Below, piece after piece: positions 14,896 to 21,615 of a DNA stretch of 21,615 bases (its first letter is position 1; every line of letters begins with the position of its first letter). The stretch covers positions 1 to 21,615 of the forward strand of contig JBGPPD010000025.1 in assembly GCA_041488375.1 (NCBI GenBank), in the 5' to 3' direction. The DNA is from JAABQT01 sp041488375. GTDB lineage: Bacteria; Pseudomonadota; Gammaproteobacteria; Burkholderiales; SG8-39. Both the position numbers and the translations under genes were made by a program. The notes under the pieces were generated by a model. It made no database searches and was not told the origin of the DNA. It saw nothing but the letters and a program-made list of their open reading frames with translations.

Positions 14896-15960
14896 GTGAG
14901 ACGCGCCGCTGCCGCGTTCCTGCTCCTGGCGGCCTGCGCCGCCAGAGCGCAAGGCGTTACCTCGCTCACCGTCGCCCTGGGCCAGTCGGCGCCCCTCTCC
15001 GGGGCGTCGCAAGCGCTCGGCGAGGACATCCGCAACGGCGCCCTGGCCTACTTGCGCACGCTGAACGAATCCGGCGGCGTGCACGGCCGGCGCATCGAGC
15101 TCGCCACGCTGGACGACGCGGGCGACGCCAAGCGCGCGCTGGCCAACACACAGCGCCTGGCCGAGCAGCTGGGCGTGTTCGCGCTGCTCGCCTACCCCGC
15201 GAGCAGCGTGTCGCGCGACCTGCTGACCTACGTGCAGCAAGCCCGCATCCCCTTGTTCGCGCCGCTGTCGGGCGCCGAAATCGTGCGCCAGGCGGGGCAT
15301 TACGTCGTGACGGTGCGCGCCAGCCACGCCGAGGAACTGGACCGTGCAGTGGAGTACTACGCGCGGCTGGGCTTGAAGAGTTTCGCGTTGGCCACCGGCG
15401 ACGAAGGCGCGGACGCGGAATTCCGGCAGGCCTTCGCGCGCGCGCTGAACAAACGCGGCCTGCAGCCTGCGGCCGGCCGTGCCGCGGCCGACGCGATCCT
15501 GGTGGTCGCGGCGCAGCGGCCGGCCGCCGACCTGGTCGCCCGGCTCAAGCGCTCGCGGCTGCCGGCGCAGATCGTGGTGCTGTCGCTCGCCGAGGCCACG
15601 CCGCTGGCCCGCGCGCTCGGCCCGGCGGGCGCCGGCGTCGCGCTTTCCGTGGTGGTGCCGCCCCTGGAGCGCGTCTCGCTGCCCCTCATCGCCGAGTACC
15701 GTGCGGCGATGCAGGCCGAGACCGGGCGCCAGGCCTACTCGGCAGCGTCGCTGGAGGCGTTCATCGGCGCCAAGGTGTTCGCCGAGGCCGTGCGCCGCGC
15801 CGGCCCATCGCTGACGCGCGAGTCGCTGCTGCGGGCGCTGGAGACGATGTCGCCCTACGACGCCGGCGGCGTCCTGATGAGCTTCGGGCGCGGCGACCGG
15901 CACGGCAGCTCGCAGACCGAGATGATCGCCATCGGACGCGACGGCCAGCTACTGCACTAG
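14896..15960 (+). CDS. Type-1 ABC-type substrate-binding protein, paralog of the pil-operon SBP, downstream of dnaJ
   Basis: This 354-residue exported binding protein has no transporter gene nearby. It starts at GTG, one base after the dnaJ stop, with GAGGG overlapping the dnaJ end. The N-terminus (two Arg, then a hydrophobic run) could be cut by signal peptidase I at about residue 18 (ARA before QG). A lipobox-like LAAC (C14) also allows a lipoprotein. The mature part shares block after block with the protein at 8474-9610: LGQSAPLSG, GGVHGRRIEL, LDDA, GAGVALS, EAFIGAKVFAEAV and GRDGQLLH. Ligand unknown. The stop TAG lies in a CTAG shared with the stop of convergent cysS. Confidence 0.92.
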   Translation: MRRAAAAFLLLAACAARAQGVTSLTVALGQSAPLSGASQALGEDIRNGALAYLRTLNESGGVHGRRIELATLDDAGDAKRALANTQRLAEQLGVFALLAYPASSVSRDLLTYVQQARIPLFAPLSGAEIVRQAGHYVVTVRASHAEELDRAVEYYARLGLKSFALATGDEGADAEFRQAFARALNKRGLQPAAGRAAADAILVVAAQRPAADLVARLKRSRLPAQIVVLSLAEATPLARALGPAGAGVALSVVVPPLERVSLPLIAEYRAAMQAETGRQAYSAASLEAFIGAKVFAEAVRRAGPSLTRESLLRALETMSPYDAGGVLMSFGRGDRHGSSQTEMIAIGRDGQLLH

Positions 15961-17321
15961 GCGCGGCGCCAGGTCGTGCCCTGCGGGCCGTCTTCGAGGA
16001 TCACGCCGGCCGACTCGAGGTCCTTGCGGATGCGGTCGGCCTCCGCGTAGTTCTTCGCCTTGCGTGCGGCGAGGCGGGCGTCAATCAGCTTTTGAATGGA
16101 TTCCGGCGTGTAGGCCACGCTGCCAGCCTGCAAGAACGATTCGGCCCTGCGGCCCATTAGCCCAAGTATCGCTCCGAGGGACCGCAGCAGGCGCGCGTCC
16201 TTCTCCGAGCGACTTCTATTGACCTCGGCCGCCAGTTCGAACAGCACAGCGACCGCCTCGGGCGTATTGAAGTCGTCATCCATCGCTTCCCGGAACCGCT
16301 TTGCGCGCGATTCGGCCCAGTCGATGGGTCCAGCGCCAACCTCGAATCCCTTGAGCGCCGTGTAAAGCCTGGTCAAGGCCTCCTTGGCGTCGTCGAGGTG
16401 GGCGTCCGAGTAGTTGAGCGGGCTGCGGTAGTGCGAGCGCACGAGGAAGAAGCGCACCACTTCCGGATCGAAACGCTTGAGCACGTCGCGGATGGTGAAG
16501 AAGTTGCCGAGCGACTTCGACATTTTCTCCTGGTCGACGTGCAGGAAGCCGTTGTGCACCCAGTACTTGACGAAAGGCTTGCCGTTGGCGCCCTCGGACT
16601 GCGCGATTTCATTCTCGTGGTGCGGGAACTGCAGGTCCTGCCCGCCGCCGTGGATGTCGAAGGATTCCCCGAGCAGCGTGCAACCCATCGCCGAGCATTC
16701 GATCGCCCAGCCCGGGCGCCCTTCGCCCCAGGGTGAGGGCCACTTGGGCTCGCCCGGCTTGGAATGCTTCCAGAGGACGAAATCGAGCGGATCGTGCTTC
16801 GCCGTGCCAACCTCGACGCGCTCGCCGGCACGCAGGTCGTCGAGCGACTTGCCCGAGAGCTTGCCGTAGCCGGGGAACTTGCGCACCGCGAAATTCACGT
16901 CACCGTCCGCAGCCCGGTAGGCGAGGCCCTTTGCCTCCAGCCGGCCTATCATCTCGAGCATCTGCGGCACGTACTGCGTGGCGCGCGGCTCGTGGTCGGG
17001 CTTCTCCACGCCGAGTGCGCCAATGTCCTGGTCCATGTATCGGATGTTGCGCTCGGTCAGCGCGCCGATCGTTTCGCCGTTCTCCACCGCTCGCTTGATG
17101 ATCTTGTCGTCGATGTCGGTGATGTTGCGCACGTAGGTGACGCGGTAGCCGCTGGCGCGCAGCCAGCGCCGTATCAGGTCGAACGCCACCATCATGCGGC
17201 CGTGTCCGATGTGGCAGTAGTCGTAGACGGTCATGCCGCAGACGTACATGCGCACTTCGCCCGGCCGGATCGGCTCAAAGACCTGCTTTTGGCGCGCGAG
17301 GGTGTTGTAGATCCGGAGCAT
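15957..17321 (-). CDS. cysS: Cysteinyl-tRNA synthetase
   Basis: This 454-residue class I enzyme charges tRNA-Cys. The HIGH signature lies at 37-40 (CHIGHGR) and KMSKS at 266-270. The zinc ligands C28, C209, H234 and E238 are all present at positions matching the E. coli enzyme. The length is normal. The start at 17321 yields MLRIYNTLARQK, the family N-terminus; the frame stays open upstream to 18407 but runs antisense through the TPR gene, so that is not used. No clear Shine-Dalgarno sequence is visible before the ATG. The gene is divergent from the TPR-envelope operon across 99 bases and convergent with the second SBP, with stops overlapping by four bases. Confidence 0.97.
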   Translation of the reverse strand: MLRIYNTLARQKQVFEPIRPGEVRMYVCGMTVYDYCHIGHGRMMVAFDLIRRWLRASGYRVTYVRNITDIDDKIIKRAVENGETIGALTERNIRYMDQDIGALGVEKPDHEPRATQYVPQMLEMIGRLEAKGLAYRAADGDVNFAVRKFPGYGKLSGKSLDDLRAGERVEVGTAKHDPLDFVLWKHSKPGEPKWPSPWGEGRPGWAIECSAMGCTLLGESFDIHGGGQDLQFPHHENEIAQSEGANGKPFVKYWVHNGFLHVDQEKMSKSLGNFFTIRDVLKRFDPEVVRFFLVRSHYRSPLNYSDAHLDDAKEALTRLYTALKGFEVGAGPIDWAESRAKRFREAMDDDFNTPEAVAVLFELAAEVNRSRSEKDARLLRSLGAILGLMGRRAESFLQAGSVAYTPESIQKLIDARLAARKAKNYAEADRIRKDLESAGVILEDGPQGTTWRRA

Positions 17322-17354
17322 TGTGGGCTTGGGCTGGAACGGGCCGCCGCTCGG

Positions 17355-17383
17355 TTGTGAATGCGCGGGGCTTAGTCTAGAAT
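17355..17383 (+). promoter_or_regulatory. Candidate sigma-70 promoter of the TPR/YkuD/cyclophilin/lpxH operon
   Basis: TTGTGA (17355-17360) and TAGAAT (17378-17383) are separated by 17 bases. The -10 matches five of six consensus bases and the -35 four of six. Transcription would start near 17390, about 30 bases before the TPR gene. Confidence 0.55.
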
Positions 17384-17420
17384 GAGCAAGATTCCGTAGA
17401 TCCTTGAAAACTATAACACA

Positions 17421-18392
17421 ATGCGTGTTTTGCCCGTCGCGCGCCTGAGCCTCGTTGCGATCGCGCTCGCGATCTTCGCGGCGTCGCCGGTCGCGCGCGC
17501 GGACGACGAACTGGCCGAAGCGAGCAAGCTGCTCAAGGCTGGCCAGCACCAGCTGGCCCTGGAGCGCGTCAACAAGCTGCTCGCGGGAAAGCCGAAGGAT
17601 CCGCAGGCGCGCTTCCTGAAGGGGCTGATCTACACCGAGCAGGGCAACACGCGCGACGCGATCGACATGTTCCAGAAGCTGACCGAGGACTACCCCGAGC
17701 TGCCCGAGCCCTACAACAACCTCGCGGTGATCTACGCCTCGCAGGGGCAATACGAGAAGGCGCGTTCCTCGCTCGAACAGTCGATCCGCACGCACCCCAG
17801 CTACGCCACCGCCTACGAGAACCTGGGCGACGTCTACGCCAAGCTCGCCAGCCAGGCCTACGACAAGGCGCTCAAGCTGGATTCCTCCAACGCCGGCGCG
17901 CAGAACAAGCTGGCGCTGGTGCGCGACCTGGTCGGCGGCATGCCGCACGGCGAGGCGCCGGCGCTGGTGGCTGCCGCGGAACCGAAGCCGGCCGCGCAAG
18001 CCCGGCCCGCCGTCGCGGAAAAGCCGGCACCGAAACCGGCCGGCGCGGACAAGGACGAGGTACTCGAGGCGGTGCATGCCTGGGCGCAGGCCTGGTCGCG
18101 CAAGGACGTGGACGCCTACCTGGGGTTCTACGCCAGGGATTTCCACACGCCGAAAGGACAGTCGCGCACCGCCTGGGAGAAAAGCCGCCGCCAGCGCATC
18201 CTCGCGCCGAAAAGCATTTCCGTGACGCTCGATGCGCCGCGCGTGAGCCGCGAGGGCGACACCCGCGCCAAGGTCACGTTCCGCCAGGCCTACCAATCCG
18301 ACACGCTGAGTTCGCGCGGCAACAAGACCCTGTTTCTGGTCAAGTCGGATGACGGGCACTGGCAGATCCTGCAGGAGCAGGTGGCGAATTGA
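17421..18392 (+). CDS. Exported tetratricopeptide-repeat protein with C-terminal NTF2-like (Csd6-type) domain
   Basis: This 323-residue protein has a Sec signal peptide (1-27, ending ARA before DD). About four TPR units span 28-160, with motifs such as LALERVNKLLA, ARFLKGLIYTEQGN and PYNNLAVIYASQGQYEKA; the last unit is shortened. A Pro/Ala/Lys-rich linker (about 178-210) joins a C-terminal NTF2-like domain (212-323) with WAQAWSRKDVDAYLGFYA and DGHWQI. TPRs mediate protein-protein contacts, so a periplasmic scaffold role is likely (inference). The C-terminal domain is paralogous to that of the next protein, an L,D-transpeptidase-like enzyme, with which it overlaps by four bases. The ATG at 17421 gives the signal peptide; the Shine-Dalgarno sequence is weak. 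Confidence 0.9.
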   Translation: MRVLPVARLSLVAIALAIFAASPVARADDELAEASKLLKAGQHQLALERVNKLLAGKPKDPQARFLKGLIYTEQGNTRDAIDMFQKLTEDYPELPEPYNNLAVIYASQGQYEKARSSLEQSIRTHPSYATAYENLGDVYAKLASQAYDKALKLDSSNAGAQNKLALVRDLVGGMPHGEAPALVAAAEPKPAAQARPAVAEKPAPKPAGADKDEVLEAVHAWAQAWSRKDVDAYLGFYARDFHTPKGQSRTAWEKSRRQRILAPKSISVTLDAPRVSREGDTRAKVTFRQAYQSDTLSSRGNKTLFLVKSDDGHWQILQEQVAN

Positions 18393-19558
18393 AGGGCGTC
18401 GCCGCACTGCTGCGCTCGGCGGCAGCTGCGCTGCTCCTGCCCGCGAGCGTGCTGGCCGCCTCGCCCGAGTCCGCGCTGTCGGGGGTCGTCGAAGCGATCG
18501 AGAGCAACCGGCCGGGACTGGCGCTGCAACGCGTTGAGCGGCTGATCGCCGAGCACCCCAACTTCCGCCTCGCGCACCTGATCCGCGGCGACCTGCTGCT
18601 GGCGCGCGCGCGGCCGCTGGAAACCTTCGGCAACGTGGTGAAGACCGTGCCGCAGGAAAAGGTCGACGACCTGCGCGCCGAAGCGCTGGTGCGCCTGCGC
18701 GCGCTGCGCGAACGGCCGGGTTCCGGGCGCCTGCCGCGGGCTATCCTGCAGATGAATTCCGGCCAGCAACATGCGCTGGTCGTCGATTCGCGCCGCTCGC
18801 GGCTGTACGTGTTCGAGAACGTGGCGGGCCGCCCGCACTACGTCGCCGACTATTACGTCACGCTCGGCAAGCGCGGCGTGGACAAGACGCGCGAGGGCGA
18901 CCAAAAGACGCCGGTCGGCGTGTATCACGTGACGGCCAACCTGCCGAGGCAGAAGCTGAGCGACTTCTACGGCGCCGGGGCCTACCCGATCAACTACCCC
19001 AACGAGTGGGACAGGCGCCTGGGCCGCAACGGCTTCGGCATCTGGGTGCACGGTACGCCGCCGGACACCTACAGCCGCCCGCCGCGTGCCAGCGACGGCT
19101 GCATCGTGCTGGCCAACCCCGACCTGCTGTCGGTCGCGCGCTTCATGCAGGTCGGCACGACGCCGGTGATCATCGCCGAGGAGATCGAGTGGGCCGACGC
19201 CGACGCGCTGGAAGCGGAGCGCACCGCGCTCGCGCGCGCGGTGGAATCCTGGCGCACCGACTGGGAGAGCCGCGACACGGAGCGTTACCTCGCGCACTAC
19301 GCCGCGGCGTTCACCTCCGGCACGGAGGACCGCGCCGCCTGGGCGGCGCGCAAGCGCAGCGTCAATGCCGCCAAGTCCTGGATCCGGGTCGGCCTGTCGC
19401 AGGTGGCGATGTTCCGCTACCCCAGCCAGGCGGACTTCGTGGTGGTTACCTTCCAGCAGGACTACCGCTCCAGCAACCTCGCCAACTCGATGCGTAAGCG
19501 CCAGTACTGGCAGAAGCAGGACGGCCAATGGCGCATCATTTATGAAGGAATCTCGTGA
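18389..19558 (+). CDS. YkuD-family L,D-transpeptidase/carboxypeptidase-like protein with C-terminal NTF2-like domain
   Basis: This 389-residue exported peptidoglycan-modifying enzyme has a signal peptide (about 1-24), then a TPR-like helical region (25-110; GLALQRVERLIAEHP). A YkuD domain follows (about 125-264) with TPVGVYHV, GIWVHGTP (H221) and SDGCIVL (C238). It ends with an NTF2-like domain (278-389). The catalytic Cys is present, but the common SHGC motif reads SDGC. YkuD plus NTF2-like resembles Helicobacter Csd6, an L,D-carboxypeptidase, so trimming stem peptides is as likely as crosslinking. The TTG start overlaps the upstream TGA (TTGA) and is supported by GGAG nearby and by the signal peptide. 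It overlaps the next gene by four bases (GTGA). Confidence 0.88.
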   Translation: MKGVAALLRSAAAALLLPASVLAASPESALSGVVEAIESNRPGLALQRVERLIAEHPNFRLAHLIRGDLLLARARPLETFGNVVKTVPQEKVDDLRAEALVRLRALRERPGSGRLPRAILQMNSGQQHALVVDSRRSRLYVFENVAGRPHYVADYYVTLGKRGVDKTREGDQKTPVGVYHVTANLPRQKLSDFYGAGAYPINYPNEWDRRLGRNGFGIWVHGTPPDTYSRPPRASDGCIVLANPDLLSVARFMQVGTTPVIIAEEIEWADADALEAERTALARAVESWRTDWESRDTERYLAHYAAAFTSGTEDRAAWAARKRSVNAAKSWIRVGLSQVAMFRYPSQADFVVVTFQQDYRSSNLANSMRKRQYWQKQDGQWRIIYEGIS

Positions 19559-20139
19559 AATTCAGACTCTCGAGCTTGTGGAAGCCCCTGGTGATGCTTT
19601 CGGCCGCCGCCGCCGCTCCCGGCGCGCTGGCCGCCAACCCGCAGGTCGACCTGAAAACCAACCTGGGCACCATACGCCTCGAGCTGTACCCGGCCAAGGC
19701 GCCCAAGACGGTGGCCAACTTCCTGCAATACGTGAAGGACGGCCACTACAGCGGCAGCGTGTTCCACCGTGTGATCCCCGGCTTCATGATCCAGGGCGGC
19801 GGCTTCGATCGCAGCTACCAGCAGAAGGCGACGCGCGACCCGATCCCCAATGAGGCCAAGAACGGGCTGACCAACGATCTCGGCACTATCGCCATGGCGC
19901 GCACCAACGCGCCGCATTCGGCTTCCGCGCAGTTCTTCATCAACCTGAAGAACAACGACTTCCTGAACGCCGCGGCGGCGCAGGACGGCTGGGGCTACGC
20001 AGTGTTCGGCAAGGTGGTGTCCGGGCTCGACGTGGTGATGAGCATCGCCAAGACCCCGACCGGCCCGGGCGGCCCGTTCCAGAGCGACGTGCCGCGCCAG
20101 CCGGTGGTCATCGAGTCGGCGACCCTCGTCGGCCCATAG
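19555..20139 (+). CDS. ppiA: Periplasmic peptidyl-prolyl cis-trans isomerase (cyclophilin type, PpiA-like)
   Basis: This 194-residue enzyme isomerises Xaa-Pro bonds in exported proteins. The signal peptide spans about 1-27 (GALA, A before NPQ). The cyclophilin domain shows VDLKTNLGTIRLELYP, the active-site FHRVIPGFMIQGGGF (F70, H71, R72, then 73-84), NSA-like HSASAQFFINL and GYAVFGKVVSGLDV, giving a full-length bacterial cyclophilin. It starts at GTG, whose last bases form the stop of the YkuD gene (GTGA), with GAAGGA upstream. Sitting between a peptidoglycan enzyme and lpxH, it likely serves envelope folding. The symbol ppiA is used for the exported form; cytosolic ppiB lacks a signal peptide. 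Confidence 0.93.
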   Translation: MKFRLSSLWKPLVMLSAAAAAPGALAANPQVDLKTNLGTIRLELYPAKAPKTVANFLQYVKDGHYSGSVFHRVIPGFMIQGGGFDRSYQQKATRDPIPNEAKNGLTNDLGTIAMARTNAPHSASAQFFINLKNNDFLNAAAAQDGWGYAVFGKVVSGLDVVMSIAKTPTGPGGPFQSDVPRQPVVIESATLVGP

Positions 20140-20149
20140 AGCCGGCCGC

Positions 20150-20884
20150 GTGGCGGCCACGCTGTTCATCTCGGACTTGCACCTCGCGGTCGAGCGCCCG
20201 GCGATCAACCGGCGCTTCTTCGCCTTCCTGCGCGAGCAGGCGCCCCGCGCCGCCGTGCTCTACGTGCTCGGCGACCTGTTCGAATACTGGATCGGCGACG
20301 AGGAGCTGGACGCGCCCGACGGCGATCCGCTGGCGCGCAAGGTGGCGGAGGCCTTCGGCGCGCTGTCGCGCCGGGGCGTCGGCGTGCGCCTGATGCACGG
20401 CAACCGCGATTTTCTCATCGGCAAGCGCTTCTGCGAGTTGAGCGGCGCGCGCCTGCTGCAGGATCCCGCAGTGGAGAAGATCGGCGGCGCGAGGACGCTC
20501 CTGATGCACGGCGACACGCTGTGCACCGACGACCTCGACTACCAGGCCTGGCGCAGGACCGCGCGCTCACGGGAGTGGCAGTGCGATTTCCTCGCCTTGT
20601 CGCTGCCCGAGCGGCGCAAGGCGCTGCAGGCGCTGCGCGAGAAGAGCAAGGAAGTGGTCGGGGCCAAGCCGGCCGAGATCATGGACGTGAACGACGGCGC
20701 CGTCCGGGAGGCGCTGCGCGAGCACCGTCTGACCCGACTGGTGCACGGCCATACGCACCGGCCGGCGCGCCACCTGCTGGAGGTGGACGGCCGTGCCTGC
20801 GAGCGCTGGGTGTTGCCGGACTGGTACGAGCGCGGCGGCTACCTCGCCGTCGACGACGCCGGGCCGCGCCTGGTTTCGTTCTGA
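20150..20884 (+). CDS. lpxH: LpxH, UDP-2,3-diacylglucosamine diphosphatase
   Basis: This 244-residue peripheral inner-membrane metallo-phosphoesterase cleaves UDP-2,3-diacylglucosamine to lipid X and UMP in lipid A synthesis. Metal-binding residues are all present: D9 and H11 (SDLHL), D42 (GDLFEYWIGD), N85 (HGNRDF), H120 (MHGDTLCTDD), H199 and H201 (HGHTHRP). Length is normal for LpxH. It starts at GTG, ten bases after the cyclophilin stop; the Shine-Dalgarno sequence is weak, so coupling to the upstream gene is possible. Its presence shows that the organism makes lipopolysaccharide through the LpxH branch, not LpxI. Confidence 0.96.
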   Translation: MAATLFISDLHLAVERPAINRRFFAFLREQAPRAAVLYVLGDLFEYWIGDEELDAPDGDPLARKVAEAFGALSRRGVGVRLMHGNRDFLIGKRFCELSGARLLQDPAVEKIGGARTLLMHGDTLCTDDLDYQAWRRTARSREWQCDFLALSLPERRKALQALREKSKEVVGAKPAEIMDVNDGAVREALREHRLTRLVHGHTHRPARHLLEVDGRACERWVLPDWYERGGYLAVDDAGPRLVSF

Positions 20885-20923
20885 CCGGATCGGTCATTCA
20901 GTAAGGCCGGGTAACATGGGCGC

Positions 20924-21615
20924 ATGACTGAACGCAAGCGTGCTGCCACCAAGGCCTACCAACACCCGGGCTTCCTGAACAGCAAGGACGCCCGCCCCTT
21001 GCGCATCCTAGCGGAGTATCTCGAACCCAAGAGCCGCTTCGACCATTTCAAGGTGGAAGACACCATCGTGTTCATGGGCTCGGCGCGCATCCAATCGCGC
21101 GAGGCCGCGGAGGGGATGGTGCGCAAGGGGCGGGCAGGCGATGGCAGCGCGGAAAAGGCGCAGACCGCACTCAGGATGTCCGCCTATTACGAAGCCGCAC
21201 GCGAGTTCGCCTTTCGCCTGACGAATTGGTCGAAGGAGCTCGACCGCGAAGAGCGCCGCTTCGTGGTATGCACCGGCGGCGGCCCCGGGATCATGGAGGC
21301 GGCCAACCGCGGCGCGGCCGAGGCGAAGGGGTTGAGCGTCGGGCTCACCATCTCGATTCCGGTGGCGGAATTCGATAACCCTTACGTCACGCGTGAGCTC
21401 GCCTTCCACTTCCATTACTTCTTCATGCGCAAGTTCTGGTTCGCCTACCTGGCGAAGGCGGTGATCGTGTTTCCGGGCGGCTACGGAACCTTGGACGAAC
21501 TGTTCGAGCTCTTGACGCTGGTGCAGACGCGCAAGATGCGCAAGCCCATGCCCATCGTGCTCTTCGGCACCGAGTACTGGCGCGAGATCCTCGACTTCGA
21601 CGCGCTCGCGCGCCA
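20924..21615 (+). CDS. LOG-family Rossmann-fold protein (putative nucleoside 5'-monophosphate phosphoribohydrolase), partial
   Basis: The gene runs off the right edge: 230 codons are visible and no stop is reached. The LOG signatures are clear: GGGPGIMEAANRGA and the PGGxGTxxE motif in FPGGYGTLDELFE. Members release the base from nucleoside monophosphates, known for cytokinin activation. An N-terminal part of roughly 80 residues precedes the first Rossmann strand, so this is the longer type of LOG protein rather than the short plant-like form. The ATG at 20924 is used because the ATG at 20914-20916 hits a stop after three codons. It lies 39 bases after lpxH on the same strand and may share its transcript. 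Its substrate cannot be told from sequence. Confidence 0.9.
   Translation, partial: MTERKRAATKAYQHPGFLNSKDARPLRILAEYLEPKSRFDHFKVEDTIVFMGSARIQSREAAEGMVRKGRAGDGSAEKAQTALRMSAYYEAAREFAFRLTNWSKELDREERRFVVCTGGGPGIMEAANRGAAEAKGLSVGLTISIPVAEFDNPYVTRELAFHFHYFFMRKFWFAYLAKAVIVFPGGYGTLDELFELLTLVQTRKMRKPMPIVLFGTEYWREILDFDALAR

Noticed and set aside
17322..18407. Upstream extension of the cysS frame to 18407
   Set aside because: It runs antisense through the TPR gene and past a typical CysS N-terminus at 17321.
4..21615. Search for CRISPR, insertion sequences, tRNA genes, phage or toxin-antitoxin genes
   Set aside because: No spaced repeats, transposase motifs, terminal inverted repeats or tRNA-like cloverleaf sequences were recognised by reading.

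Overview
The window is about 21.6 kb of high-GC, gene-dense chromosomal DNA from a Gram-negative bacterium. The best guess is a betaproteobacterium. Reasons: a Pil-Chp type IV pilus chemosensory operon (pilG-pilH-pilI-pilJ-pilL), grpE-dnaK-dnaJ, and cysS divergent from an envelope cluster ending in lpxH (lipid A synthesis). The species assignment is inference. I found no tRNA, rRNA, CRISPR array, transposase or phage gene. No gene-free stretch exceeds 300 bases; the longest is the 205-base divergent region at 10936-11140.

Region 1 (4-10935, minus strand) reads as one transcription unit. In order it holds pilG and pilH (single-domain response regulators), pilI (CheW-like adaptor), a periplasmic type-1 ABC-type substrate-binding protein (SBP), pilJ (chemoreceptor), pilL/chpA (multi-Hpt hybrid CheA kinase), and a Ser/Thr kinase fused to a cyclic-nucleotide-binding (CNB) domain. 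Genes overlap by one base or lie 8-26 bases apart, which points to co-expression. The five Pil genes are standard. The SBP between pilI and pilJ and the CNB-kinase at the 3' end are the unusual additions. Together they suggest a route from periplasmic ligand, through receptor and histidine kinase, to a cyclic-nucleotide-responsive Ser/Thr kinase. No CheR/PilK methyltransferase or CheB/ChpB methylesterase lies in the cluster.

Region 2 (11141-15960, plus strand) carries grpE, dnaK and dnaJ behind a plausible heat-shock promoter, with a terminator-like hairpin between dnaK and dnaJ. A second SBP, clearly paralogous to the one in the pil operon, starts one base after the dnaJ stop. No permease or ATPase gene accompanies either SBP.

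Region 3 (15957-17321, minus) is cysS. Its stop codon overlaps the stop of the convergent second SBP in a shared CTAG.

Region 4 (17421-21615, plus) is an envelope-oriented operon: an exported TPR protein, an L,D-transpeptidase/carboxypeptidase-like YkuD protein, a periplasmic cyclophilin and lpxH, followed by a LOG-family gene cut by the window edge. The TPR protein and the YkuD protein share related N-terminal helical repeats and a related C-terminal NTF2-like domain, so they look like products of duplication and domain insertion.
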